A stretch of 64,000 bases of DNA from Pseudoxanthomonas sp. 3HH-4 (GCF_006716465.1 NZ_VFPB01000001.1:1336983-1400982), one strand, 5' to 3'. Counted from the stretch's first letter, positions 46,980 through 55,344 are shown. Notes: generated by a model from the sequence alone, not told the origin. Made by a program: numbers and translations.

Positions 46980-47999
46980 TCAGAACTTGTAGTTCTGCGC
47001 CCAGTACGCCTCGATCTGCTTGACCAGCGGGTCCGGCAGCGGCACGTAGTCGAGCGACTTGGCCTGGGCGTCACCGTTGGCGTAGGCCCAGCGGAAGAAC
47101 TCCTTGGTGGCCTTGGCTCGCTCCACGTTCTTCGGCTTCTTGTACATGATGATGAAGTTCGTCGCCGCCACCGGCCAGGCGTTCTCGCCCGGGGCATTGG
47201 TCATGATCAGGTAGAAATCCTTCGCCTTAGCCCAGTCGGCGCTGGCAGCGGCGGCCTGGAAGGTTTCGTCGCTCGGCAGCACGAAGTTGCCGGCGGCATT
47301 CTTCATGCGGGCATAGGCCATCTTGTTCTGCAGCGCGTACGACAGCTCGACGTAGCCGATGCCGCCCTTGATCTGCTTCACGTAGGCGGCGACGCCTTCG
47401 TTGCCCTTGCCGCCCACGCCGGCCGGCCACTTCACGCTGGTACCCTCACCCACGGTGGACTGCCACTCCGGGCTGACCTTGGACAGGTAGTTGACCCAGT
47501 TGAAGGTCGTACCCGAACCGTCCGAGCGGTGCACCACGGTGATCTTCTGTTCCGGCAACTGGACGCCGCCGTTCAGCGCCACGATGCGCGGATCGTTCCA
47601 CATCTTGACCTTGCCCAGGAAAATGTCGGCCAGCAGTGGACCGTCGAACTTCATCGCGCCGGCCTTGACGCCGACCACGTTGACCACCGGCACCACGCCG
47701 CCGATAGCGGACGGGAACTGGCCCAGGCCGTACTTCGCCAGTTCTTCCGGCTTCATCGGGGCGTCCGACGAACCGAAGTCCACCGTCGCGGCCTTGATCT
47801 GGGCAATACCTCCACCCGAACCGATGGACTGGTAGTTGATCTTCGTGCCGGTAGCGGTGTTGTAGTCGGCCGACCACTTGGACAGCAGCGGATAAATGAA
47901 CGTCGCGCCGGCGCCGGTGATATCGGCGGCAAGCACGCCGGTCGAAAGCGTGGCGGCGAACGCCACGGCCGCCGCGCGGGCTTTGATGGATTTGAGCAC
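46980..47999 (-). CDS. pstS: Phosphate-binding PstS, secreted form
   Basis: 339 aa. The start is GTG at 47999 (VLKSIKARAAAVAF) with AGGAG 6 bases upstream; there is no ATG in a suitable place. A Sec signal ends STGVLAA without a lipobox, so the protein is free in the periplasm. The binding loops match the lipoprotein copy (GAGATFIYPLLSKW, IGSGGGIAQI, DFGSSDAPM, RSDGSGTTFNWVNYLS). Tandem duplication with divergence of the export signal. Directly controlled by a Pho box. Confidence 0.95.
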   Translation of the reverse strand: MLKSIKARAAAVAFAATLSTGVLAADITGAGATFIYPLLSKWSADYNTATGTKINYQSIGSGGGIAQIKAATVDFGSSDAPMKPEELAKYGLGQFPSAIGGVVPVVNVVGVKAGAMKFDGPLLADIFLGKVKMWNDPRIVALNGGVQLPEQKITVVHRSDGSGTTFNWVNYLSKVSPEWQSTVGEGTSVKWPAGVGGKGNEGVAAYVKQIKGGIGYVELSYALQNKMAYARMKNAAGNFVLPSDETFQAAAASADWAKAKDFYLIMTNAPGENAWPVAATNFIIMYKKPKNVERAKATKEFFRWAYANGDAQAKSLDYVPLPDPLVKQIEAYWAQNYKF

Positions 48000-48069
48000 T
48001 GAAGTCTCCTGGGTTTGGCAGGGTGGAAGGCACGGGCGTGCCCGTTGGTGGCCATTCCACGACGTTTGT

Positions 48070-48098
48070 GTGACAGCGCCGTGTCGTGATTGCGACAG
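48070..48098 (-). promoter_or_regulatory. Pho box of the secreted-form pstS
   Basis: Minus-strand units CTGTCGC, ACGACAC and CTGTCAC start at 48098, 48087 and 48076, spaced exactly 11 bp. TGGAAT about 10 bases beyond is a plausible -10. Confidence 0.75.
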
Positions 48099-48269
48099 TC
48101 GCGTGACGGAATCCGGGCAGCCCATGTGCGGTCGCCCTATGCCCCCTTGTGACTGAGGGCGAGCAGAGCTCGGTGAGGAATCGGTCCCTCGACTCGATCC
48201 GCCATCCACTTCCTTCTCTACATGTGGCTGACCAAGGAGGAGCCGCTGGTGGGCGCGGCGGCAGTCTCG

Positions 48270-48309
48270 CTGTAACACTACGGTCATGAAACTCACATGT
48301 GACTGCAAG
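48270..48309 (+). promoter_or_regulatory. Pho box of the OprP-like porin gene
   Basis: Four units CTGTAAC, CGGTCAT, CTCACAT and CTGCAAG at 48270, 48281, 48292 and 48303, all at 11-bp steps. The 436-bp gap between the pstS gene and the porin gene otherwise holds only the two promoters and an uncertain 17-codon frame at 48222-48275. Confidence 0.75.
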
Positions 48310-48435
48310 ATTTCACTCCCATCCTTTAGCGCATCTTTGACGGGCGCTTAATGATTTCCGAAGGTGATCTCGGAAGCGAAGCAGGGCGCCCACGAAGCTT
48401 GTGCTCCTACTTCTACTTCCACTCGGAGAGTCACC

Positions 48436-49734
48436 ATGCGTTATTCCCTCCTGGCTGCCGCGCTTGCCGTTGCCATGGGCAGCACCAGCTTTTCGGCCGC
48501 CGCTGCCGACAACCGTGACCAGCAGATCGCCGAACTGAAGGCGCAGCTGGAAGCCATGCAGACCAAACTGCTGGAACTGGAAGAACGCACCGACGCGCAG
48601 TCGGACGTGAATCTGGATACGGCGGCTCAGCTGGACAAGCTCAACACCGGCTCGCCGAAGATCGATACCAAGGGCGGCATCAAGGTGACGTCGGCCGACG
48701 GCAAGTTCGAAGCGTCGATGGGCGGCCGCATCCACTTCGACACCTACGCGTTCGATCGCGATCTCGCCAGCACCACGGGCACCACCGAGTTCCGTCGCGC
48801 CCGCCTGACCCTGGGCGGCAAGGCCTATGGCTGGGAATACAAGCTGGAGCAGGACTTCGGCGCCGGCACCAACCTGGACGGCCTGCGTGATGCCTACATC
48901 GCCAAGTCGGCGCTGGGCGGCAAGTTCACCATCGGTCATTTCAAGCCCTACCGCGCGATGGAAGAACTGACCAGCTCCAACGAACTGCTTGTGATGGAGC
49001 GTCCGTTCGCTTCGGCCACGGGTCTGTTCGGTGGTCGCCAGTTCCAGCAGGGCGTGGGTTACCTGCGTGCCGGCGACAACTACACCGCCGGCGCCACCGT
49101 GTTCAACCTGCGCGGCGCGGCAAACTCGCGTAACGAAGGCATGGGCGCTTCCGGCCGCGTGACCTTCGCGCCGATCAACAACGACAACAACACCCTGCAC
49201 CTGGGCGCGTGGTACAGCTACGAGAACGCCAACCAGGGTTCGGACAACCTGTCGGCCTCCTTCAACTACGCCGGCCGTCGCGGTCCGTCGCAGAACATCG
49301 CCACCACGACGGGCGCCAGCCGGAACGAAGTCACCGTGTACGCCGTCGAAGCCGCGGGCTCGTTCGGCCCGGCGTTCTTCCAGGCCGAGTATGCCGACGC
49401 TTCCTTCGGTCAGCCGCTCGGCGCCGACCAGGACGTGAAGACGTACTACGTGCAGGGCAGCTTCATGCTCAATGGCGGCCACAAGCCGTACAAGGGCGGT
49501 ACCGGCGTGTTCGGTTCGCCCAAGGTCGCCGACAAGGGCCTGTGGGAGCTGACCGGTCGCTACGACTACGCGGAGAACGAAACGCTGAACCGCGAAGTCA
49601 CCAGTTGGATCCTCGGCATGAACTACTACGTCAACCCGAACCTGCGCTTCATGTTCAACTACACGCAGGGCGACAACGAAGTCACCGGCGACGAGACTGC
49701 CCAGTACGCACTGCGCACGCAGTTCAGCTGGTAA
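48436..49734 (+). CDS. Phosphate-selective porin (OprO/OprP family)
   Basis: Outer membrane anion channel for phosphate or polyphosphate uptake under starvation. Start MRYSLLAAALAVAMG after GGAGA; 432 aa. A signal peptide ends SAAAAD. It is followed by a coiled-coil of about 40 residues (QQIAELKAQLEAMQTKLLEL) that trimerises such porins, then a barrel (GGRIHFDTYAFDRD, FRRARLTLGGKAYGWEYKLE) ending in LRTQFSW with terminal aromatic. Divergent from pstS and with its own Pho box, so co-induced. Confidence 0.93.
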   Translation: MRYSLLAAALAVAMGSTSFSAAAADNRDQQIAELKAQLEAMQTKLLELEERTDAQSDVNLDTAAQLDKLNTGSPKIDTKGGIKVTSADGKFEASMGGRIHFDTYAFDRDLASTTGTTEFRRARLTLGGKAYGWEYKLEQDFGAGTNLDGLRDAYIAKSALGGKFTIGHFKPYRAMEELTSSNELLVMERPFASATGLFGGRQFQQGVGYLRAGDNYTAGATVFNLRGAANSRNEGMGASGRVTFAPINNDNNTLHLGAWYSYENANQGSDNLSASFNYAGRRGPSQNIATTTGASRNEVTVYAVEAAGSFGPAFFQAEYADASFGQPLGADQDVKTYYVQGSFMLNGGHKPYKGGTGVFGSPKVADKGLWELTGRYDYAENETLNREVTSWILGMNYYVNPNLRFMFNYTQGDNEVTGDETAQYALRTQFSW

Positions 49735-49760
49735 GCGTCACGCGGCACCAGTAACAAAGA

Positions 49761-49787
49761 GCCCCGGGCATGTCCCGGGGCTTTTTT
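49761..49787 (+). terminator. Terminator of the porin gene
   Basis: Stem GCCCCGGG / CCCGGGGC, loop of five, followed by TTTTTT; 26 bases after the stop. Confidence 0.95.
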
Positions 49788-49800
49788 ATGTGGCTTTTCT

Positions 49801-49938
49801 GTAGGAGTGACATCAGTCACGACCGCCGACCGTGACCGGAGGGGAACAGGCAGCGTTCCGGTGATGGCTGCCACATTGCATGCATCGCATGGTTCTGTAG
49901 CGGCCCGCATGCACGGTCGCGACTTGCGTCGCTCCTAC
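49801..49938 (+). repeat. REP doublet B (GTAG type)
   Basis: GTAGGAGTGACATCAGTCAC plus GACCG at 49801-49825 faces a near reverse complement at 49914-49938 (CGGTCGCGACTTGCGTCGCT plus CCTAC). Same family as doublet A, span 138 bp, arms slightly diverged but still self-pairing. Confidence 0.9.
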
Positions 49939-49973
49939 ATGGGAGCTGGGGTTCGTTGGTAAGCCAATCCCAT

Positions 49974-50636
49974 TCAAGGCGTCTTGTCCTTGAACCGGCA
50001 GAGGTCCCGGATCACGCATTGCGGACAATCCGGCTTGCGCGCCTTGCAGACGTAGCGGCCATGCAGGATCAGCCAGTGATGCGCATCCTGCATGAACTCT
50101 GCCGGCACTACCTTCACCAGTCTGTCCTCCACCGCCCGCACATCCTTGCCCGGTGCAAGCCCGGTCCGGTTGGCGACGCGGAAGATGTGCGTGTCCACCG
50201 CCATGGTGGGCTCGCCGAACGCTGTATTCAGCACCACGTTGGCGGTCTTGCGGCCCACGCCGGGCAAGGCTTCGAGTGCCTCGCGCGAACGTGGCACTTC
50301 GCCGCCGTGTTCGTCGAGCAGGATGCGGCAGGCGGTGATGACGTTCTTCGCTTTCGCGTTGAACAGGCCGATGGTCGAGATGTACTGCTTCAGCCCGTCC
50401 TCGCCCAGCGCCAGGATGGCCGCAGGCGTATTGGCCACGGGAAACAGGCGCCGGGTCGCCTTGTTGACACCCACGTCGGTCGCCTGCGCCGACAAGGTCA
50501 CCGCGACCAGCAATTCAAATGGCGTGCTGTATTCCAGCTCGGTGGTGGGCTTCGGGTTGAGCTCGCGCAAGCGCGAGAAGAGTTCCACGATTTCCGCGCG
50601 CGTCAACGTGGCGCTGCGCCGGGGTGCACGCGTCAT
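49974..50636 (-). CDS. nth: Endonuclease III
   Basis: DNA glycosylase/AP lyase that removes oxidised pyrimidines. 220 aa. The helix-hairpin-helix LPGVGRKTANVV carries the catalytic Lys, MAVDTHIFRVANR has the catalytic Asp, and the C-terminal CKARKPDCPQCVIRDLC is the [4Fe-4S] loop. Starts at 50636, overlapping the upstream gene by 4 bp. Confidence 0.97.
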   Translation of the reverse strand: MTRAPRRSATLTRAEIVELFSRLRELNPKPTTELEYSTPFELLVAVTLSAQATDVGVNKATRRLFPVANTPAAILALGEDGLKQYISTIGLFNAKAKNVITACRILLDEHGGEVPRSREALEALPGVGRKTANVVLNTAFGEPTMAVDTHIFRVANRTGLAPGKDVRAVEDRLVKVVPAEFMQDAHHWLILHGRYVCKARKPDCPQCVIRDLCRFKDKTP

Positions 50637-51022
50637 CGCTTCATCCTGTCGGCTGCCTTGGCCTTGGCACGCGCCAGGATCGCTGCGGCGCTGGCGGGCA
50701 GTGCAGGACGTTCCGGTGCGGAAGATGCGGTGTCCGTGGTGGCCGGCGCCGCCGCCAGGCGTCGGGCTTCGCGTTCCTGGGCGCGTCGCGCCAGGCGCGC
50801 CTGGCGCAACCGGTAGCGGCGGCGGGCCTCCCAGGCGGTACGCAGTCGCGCCTGTGCCTGCATCACTGACGTGATGATGACGACATCGTCAGTAGTGCAA
50901 TCGCAGGCAGCGAATGACATCAGGCCCGCCTCGATGGCGCCATCCACATCGTCTGCCATGAGCAGGGCGTGCAGAGACTGCGCGAGGTCGCACGTCGGGC
51001 AACGACATGGGGTCATCGCCAT
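50633..51022 (-). CDS. Hypothetical protein with N-terminal Cys motif
   Basis: 129 aa; I do not recognise the family. An N-terminal CRCPTCDLA segment and a second FAACDC could bind a metal. Residues 60-100 are a strongly basic, likely helical stretch (ARRRYRLRQARLARRAQERE). The rest is Ala-rich. It overlaps the nth start by 4 bp (ATGA), so the two are translationally coupled and may act together in DNA metabolism, which is only an inference from position. Confidence 0.7.
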   Translation of the reverse strand: MAMTPCRCPTCDLAQSLHALLMADDVDGAIEAGLMSFAACDCTTDDVVIITSVMQAQARLRTAWEARRRYRLRQARLARRAQEREARRLAAAPATTDTASSAPERPALPASAAAILARAKAKAADRMKR

Positions 51023-51032
51023 GCCCTTTCAC

Positions 51033-51815
51033 TCAGCGGCCGGTGAAGGCCGGCTTGCGGCGTTCGATGAAGGCACGTGTGCCTTCGCGCATGTCATCGG
51101 TGGCGAACATCAGGCCGAACTGGGCGGTCTCGTACTGCAACCCTTCTTCGATGCTGCACTCGCCACCGACATTCACGGCGTCGAGCGTGGCGCGCAACGC
51201 CAGAGGCGCGGACGCTGCCAGCTGGGCCGCGATCTTCGCCGTCTCGACCTCCAGCTCCGCCACCGGCACCACACGGGTGACGATACCCAGCTTCAGTGCA
51301 CGCTCGGCCGTAACCGGGGCGCCGAGCAGGCAGAGCTCCAGCGTGGCCGAACGCCCGGCCAGGCGCAGCAACCGCTGGCTTCCGCCGAAGCCCGGGATGA
51401 GCCCAAGGTTGATCTCGGGTTGGCCTACCTTGGCCGTATCCGCCGCAATGCGGAGATGGCAGGCCATGGCCAGTTCCAGCCCGCCGCCCAGGGCAAAGCC
51501 GTTCACCATCGCGATGACCGGCTTGGGCAGCTTCTCGATGCTGCGCATCAGTTTCTGGCCGCGCAGGGAGAAATCGCGACCCTCCGTGGCGCGCAGGTCT
51601 GCCATTTCGGCGATGTCGGCGCCGGCGACGAATGCCTTGGGGCCGGCGCCGGTCAGCACGACGACTCTGACGGCCGCATCGGCAGCTGCTGCGTCGAACG
51701 CCGCCTGCAGCGCATCGAGCGTGGCGGCATTGAGGGCATTCAGCTTGTCGGGGCGGTTCACGGTGATGCGGCGGACACCTTCCGCATCGGTAACAAGGAC
51801 GAGACTGTCGGGCAT
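51033..51815 (-). CDS. Enoyl-CoA hydratase
   Basis: Crotonase-fold enzyme that hydrates trans-2-enoyl-CoA in fatty acid or branched-chain degradation. Start MPDSLVLVTDAEGVRR at 51815; 260 aa. Oxyanion-hole and active-site segments are AFVAGADIAEM, NGFALGGGLELAMACHLRIA (first catalytic Glu) and GQPEINLGLIPGFGGSQRLLR (second Glu). Both Glu are present, so hydratase activity is expected. Chain-length preference unknown. Confidence 0.92.
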   Translation of the reverse strand: MPDSLVLVTDAEGVRRITVNRPDKLNALNAATLDALQAAFDAAAADAAVRVVVLTGAGPKAFVAGADIAEMADLRATEGRDFSLRGQKLMRSIEKLPKPVIAMVNGFALGGGLELAMACHLRIAADTAKVGQPEINLGLIPGFGGSQRLLRLAGRSATLELCLLGAPVTAERALKLGIVTRVVPVAELEVETAKIAAQLAASAPLALRATLDAVNVGGECSIEEGLQYETAQFGLMFATDDMREGTRAFIERRKPAFTGR

Positions 51816-51977
51816 GGGTTTTCTGCGGTGAATTGTAAAATTTGAGTGAAGCGGGAACTCTGCCATGAAGGCCCGGTCAGACCAGCCTGTCGTCAGTGGC
51901 GGTTAAGCGCCCCGGCGGCTATCCTAGCGCGTCCATTTCCAGGCGGTATGCCGCCGCCCAATCCGGAGAGTGTGTTG

Positions 51978-52679
51978 ATGAAGGTGCGTTCGTTAGTGGT
52001 CGCAGTTGCGGCATTCGCCATGGCCGGTAGCGCCCTGGCCCAGGACGTCTCGTCCGAGAAGGGCAAGTTGAGCTACTACTTCGGTTACGACTATGGCAAC
52101 AATCTGGCCGAGCTGACCGCACGTGGCGAACAGCTGGACATCAATTCGGTGGTGAAGGGCCTGCAGGACGCCTACGCCAAGCAGAAGCCGGCGCTGACGT
52201 CCGAGCAGCTCAAGCCCGCCCTGGAAGCCTTCCAGAAGCGCGAGCAGACCCGCGCGCAGCAGGCCAAGGCCGAATACGACAAGGTGGCGGCCGAGAACAA
52301 GACCAAGAGCGACCAGTTCATCGGTACCTTCAAGGGTCAGCCGGGCGTGAAGTCGCTGGCCAGTGGCGTCCCCTACAAGGTGCTGGAGAACGGCAACGGT
52401 GCAAAGCCGACCCAGGCCAGCACGGTGGAACTGCTGGTATCCGGCCCGTATCCGTTCGGCCAGCGTCCGGCCGAGGCACGCCCGGCGCAGCAGATGAAGG
52501 ACTTGAAGGTCAGCGCGGTCGAGATGCCGGCCATGCGTGAAGCCCTGCTGCAGATGCCCGCAGGCGCCAAGTGGGAAGTCGCACTGCCGCCGGACAAGGC
52601 CTATGGCGCCGATCCGCGCACCGGCTTCCCGCCCAACGTGGCGGTGGTCTTCGAGATCAAGCTGGTCAGCGTCAAGTGA
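51978..52679 (+). CDS. Secreted FKBP-type protein with degenerate isomerase domain
   Basis: 233 aa, start MKVRSLVVAVAAFAMAG after GGAGAG; the signal peptide ends GSALAQD. Residues 25-125 form the helical dimerisation domain of Mip/FkpA proteins (KLSYYFGYDYGNNLAEL, QAKAEYDKVAAENK). The C-terminal part keeps GAKWEVALPPDKAYG and FPPNVAVVFEIKLVSV. The usual VHYTGTLIDGTVFDSS strand with active-site Tyr, Asp and Phe is replaced by an unrelated stretch (VELLVSGPYPFGQRPAEARP). A chaperone role without prolyl isomerase activity is likely. Confidence 0.85.
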   Translation: MKVRSLVVAVAAFAMAGSALAQDVSSEKGKLSYYFGYDYGNNLAELTARGEQLDINSVVKGLQDAYAKQKPALTSEQLKPALEAFQKREQTRAQQAKAEYDKVAAENKTKSDQFIGTFKGQPGVKSLASGVPYKVLENGNGAKPTQASTVELLVSGPYPFGQRPAEARPAQQMKDLKVSAVEMPAMREALLQMPAGAKWEVALPPDKAYGADPRTGFPPNVAVVFEIKLVSVK

Positions 52680-52722
52680 CGCAATGACGCGTCCGCGCAT
52701 CGCGCGGGCGCCTGGGTCACTG

Positions 52723-52750
52723 CGTCATCCCCGCGCAGGCGGGGGTCCAG
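52723..52750 (+). repeat. Single CGTCATCCC-type repeat
   Basis: CGTCATCCCCGCGCAGGCGG plus GGGTCCAG, same family as the pair at 34437-34553. Confidence 0.7.
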
Positions 52751-52773
52751 GGGCTGTAGAAGCAACGTTCCAT

Positions 52774-52805
52774 CTGCGCCGGCCCCGTGCCGGCGCAGTG
52801 CTTTC
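52774..52805 (+). terminator. Possible terminator of the FKBP gene
   Basis: Perfect 10-bp stem CTGCGCCGGC / GCCGGCGCAG followed by TGCTTT; weak U-run. Confidence 0.5.
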
Positions 52806-52841
52806 CAGCGTCGGGCAGCGTTTCCGCGCTACCCTCCGCAG

Positions 52842-53657
52842 GTGTCAGATGAAATGAATACCGCATTCCGCGCCGTGCTCAGCCCATGCATCGGCGTCTG
52901 TACGCTGAACGACAACGGGTTGTGTGAAGGCTGCCTCCGTACCACCTCCGAGATAGCGCGCTGGTCGCAGATGAACGATGACGAACGCCTGCGTCTGATG
53001 GAGTACGTGCTGCCTGCGCGCGAACGCGTGCGCTCGCCGCTGGAGCAGCGCTTGCGCGAAGGCGGCGCACTGCGTCGTGCACTGCATCCGCTGGGTGCCA
53101 TGCCGGCCGATGCGGGCTGGAACCACAATGACCTGGTCGACCTGCTGCCGCCGGGACCATTGGCCGAAGCGGCCGTGCTGGCCGGACTGGTTCCCCGCCA
53201 AGAAGGTACTCAGGTGCTGCTGACCCGCCGCACCGATGGCCTGCGCCACCACGGCGGGCAGGTGAGCTTCCCGGGCGGACGCATCGAGCCGACCGATGCC
53301 GATGCCGTCGCGGCGGCCTTGCGCGAAAGCCACGAGGAAATCGCGTTGCCGGCGTCGCAGGTGACGCCACTGGGCTTCCTCGATCCGTTCACGACGATCA
53401 GTGGGTTCCGCGTGTTGCCAGTGGTCGCGTTGGTCGATCCGGCCTTCGTGCCGGTGCCCGAACCGAATGAAGTGGCCGATGTGTTCGAAGTACCACTCGA
53501 CTACCTGCTGTCGCCGGACAACCTCCGCCGCGTCGAAGTCGACTATCGCGGACGCCGGCGCGTCGTGCTTGAGTACGCGTGGCCGGGGCAGCGCATCTGG
53601 GGTGCGACGGCCGCCATCCTGTTCAACCTGCGGCAACGGCTGGAGCAGCTTGCATGA
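52842..53657 (+). CDS. DUF1289 - Nudix (CoA pyrophosphatase type) fusion
   Basis: 271 aa from GTG at 52842, or 267 from ATG at 52854. Residues 1-60 are a DUF1289 domain with four Cys (CIGVCTLNDNGLCEGC). Residues about 90-265 are a NudL-like Nudix hydrolase with box GGRIEPTDADAVAAALRESH followed by EEIAL, and the preceding HHGGQVSFPGG typical of CoA pyrophosphatases. The two parts are usually separate genes. The Nudix part should cleave CoA or related diphosphates; the Cys domain may bind metal. Its stop overlaps the next ATG (ATGA). Confidence 0.88.
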   Translation: MSDEMNTAFRAVLSPCIGVCTLNDNGLCEGCLRTTSEIARWSQMNDDERLRLMEYVLPARERVRSPLEQRLREGGALRRALHPLGAMPADAGWNHNDLVDLLPPGPLAEAAVLAGLVPRQEGTQVLLTRRTDGLRHHGGQVSFPGGRIEPTDADAVAAALRESHEEIALPASQVTPLGFLDPFTTISGFRVLPVVALVDPAFVPVPEPNEVADVFEVPLDYLLSPDNLRRVEVDYRGRRRVVLEYAWPGQRIWGATAAILFNLRQRLEQLA

Positions 53658-54517
53658 ACACGAACTGGACCACCCTGGTCGATGCACCTGCGTTGTCCGC
53701 CGCTCTCGGCGATCCGGGGTTGCGGCTGGTGGATGCGCGTTTCGTGATGCTCAACCCGGCACCGGATGCGGGCCGCCAGGCCTATGCCGAGTCGCACCTG
53801 CCCGGTGCGGTGTACGCCGACCTGAATCTCGACTTGTCGGATCTGTCGAAGGTCGGTGAGGGTCGCCATCCGTTGCCCGACAGCGACGTGCTCGCACGCA
53901 GGTTGGGCGAATGGGGGATCGGGCCGGCACACCAGGTGGTGGTCTACGACGCTGGCGACGGCAGCATGGCGGCAGCGCGCCTGTGGTGGTTGTTGTGGCT
54001 GATGGGGCATCCGCGCGTGGCGGTGCTGGATGGAGGATTGGCCGCATGGCGTGCCATGGGTGGAGAGGAAACCGCCGAGGTTGCTACACCGGCACCCGTC
54101 GCGGCGTATCCATCTCGTATGGATGCCCGTCAGCTCGTCAGTGCGGACGAAGTCCTGGACCGGCTGGACGAAGACAGCGGTTGGCTTGTCGATGCGCGGG
54201 CGGCCGAGCGCTTCCGTGGCGATGTCGAGCCCATCGATCCGGTCGCCGGGCATGTGCCGGGCGCGCTCAACCGTCCGTTCGCACAGAACCTGCGCGAGGG
54301 CCGTTTCAAACCGGCCGAGGAGCTCGGCCGCGAGCTGTCTTCGCTGTTGGGCGCGCGCGCTCCCGGCGACACTGTATTGATGTGCGGATCCGGCGTGACG
54401 GCTTGCCACCTGCTGCTCGCCTTCGAACACGCCGGCCTGCATGGTGCGCGGGTGTATCCCGGCTCGTGGAGCGGCTGGATCAGCGATCCATCGCGTCCTG
54501 TCGCCCGCGGCGACTGA
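53654..54517 (+). CDS. Thiosulfate / 3-mercaptopyruvate sulfurtransferase
   Basis: 287 aa with two rhodanese domains; start MNTNWTTLVDAPALSAAL overlaps the previous stop. The active-site loop near residue 240 is CGSGVTA, the six-residue form of SseA-type mercaptopyruvate sulfurtransferases. The N-terminal domain lacks a catalytic Cys loop (VVYDAGDGSMAAARLW). Likely coupled in expression to the Nudix fusion. Confidence 0.92.
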   Translation: MNTNWTTLVDAPALSAALGDPGLRLVDARFVMLNPAPDAGRQAYAESHLPGAVYADLNLDLSDLSKVGEGRHPLPDSDVLARRLGEWGIGPAHQVVVYDAGDGSMAAARLWWLLWLMGHPRVAVLDGGLAAWRAMGGEETAEVATPAPVAAYPSRMDARQLVSADEVLDRLDEDSGWLVDARAAERFRGDVEPIDPVAGHVPGALNRPFAQNLREGRFKPAEELGRELSSLLGARAPGDTVLMCGSGVTACHLLLAFEHAGLHGARVYPGSWSGWISDPSRPVARGD

Positions 54518-54529
54518 CGGCGCGACGCT

Positions 54530-55306
54530 TCACTTCTTCAGCTTGTCCACCAGCGCCCGCAACGCTTGCTGCGTGTCGGGCGCGTGCCACGCATCGACGA
54601 AGCGTTCCAATTGGATCAGGGAAGGATCCAGGGCCTCGACCAGGTCGCGACGGGCGAGGGCGCGTGTCTGCAGCATCGGGTGGTGCGGCAGGCGCAGCAG
54701 CTGCTGCAGCCATGCGACGGCACGTGCGGCGACATCGTCCTGACCCACGAGTTCATCGACCAGCCCGATCTCCAGGGCGCGTTCGGCGGGCACCATTTCG
54801 CCCGCCACCAGCAGGCGTTCCGCGCGGTAATTGCCCACGACGCGACGCATCAGGCGCTGGATGCCCTCCGGTACGACCAGCCCCACCTGGGTCTCGTTGA
54901 GGCCCAGAGCGAAGGGACGGGCGGGATCCGCGCTGCGCGCCATGACGCGGTAATCGCAGCACAGCGCCAGGACGCAGCCACCTGCCGGCGCGTGGCCGGT
55001 AATGGCCGCCACCACCGGTACGCGTGATTCGGCCAGCGTGCGCGCCGCGCCGAAGAATGCCTGCCAGGCGTCGAGGAGTGCCTTGCGGTCGTCGCCCAGG
55101 GAGAGCAGATAGGGAACGTCCATGCCGGCAGAGAAGATCTTCGGGTTGCCGGCCAGCACGATGCCGCGCACCCCCTGGTCCAGCGCGGCGTTGAGCGCGT
55201 CGATCAGGGCGCGACACAGCTCGGTGTTCAAAGCGTTGACGGGCGGGCGCGCAAGCCGGATCTCGCGGATGTCGCCATGGTCGATGGTGTCGATGAGTCC
55301 GGTCAT
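54530..55306 (-). CDS. Enoyl-CoA hydratase/isomerase family protein
   Basis: 258 aa crotonase fold. The oxyanion segment IFSAGMDVPYLLSLGD and the core ITGHAPAGGCVLALCCDYRVMA lack the first catalytic Glu seen in true hydratases (GGCVLAL instead of GGxELAL). LNETQVGLVVPEGI keeps the second-site Glu. This pattern fits delta3-delta2-enoyl-CoA isomerases better than hydratases. Convergent with the sulfurtransferase gene. Confidence 0.85.
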   Translation of the reverse strand: MTGLIDTIDHGDIREIRLARPPVNALNTELCRALIDALNAALDQGVRGIVLAGNPKIFSAGMDVPYLLSLGDDRKALLDAWQAFFGAARTLAESRVPVVAAITGHAPAGGCVLALCCDYRVMARSADPARPFALGLNETQVGLVVPEGIQRLMRRVVGNYRAERLLVAGEMVPAERALEIGLVDELVGQDDVAARAVAWLQQLLRLPHHPMLQTRALARRDLVEALDPSLIQLERFVDAWHAPDTQQALRALVDKLKK

Positions 55307-55344
55307 TCATTCGCTCCCTGAAGTCAGGCCGGTATCATAGGCGC

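Noticed and set aside
45420..48002. Open frame of 860 codons on the plus strand with repeated character
   Set aside because: Antisense to pstC and both pstS genes; its internal repetition only mirrors the pstS duplication.
48222..48275. 17-codon frame (ATGTGGCTGACCAAG...) upstream of the porin gene
   Set aside because: Its stop lies inside the Pho box, there is no ribosome site, and it is too short to judge; it could be a decayed gene remnant but nothing supports that.
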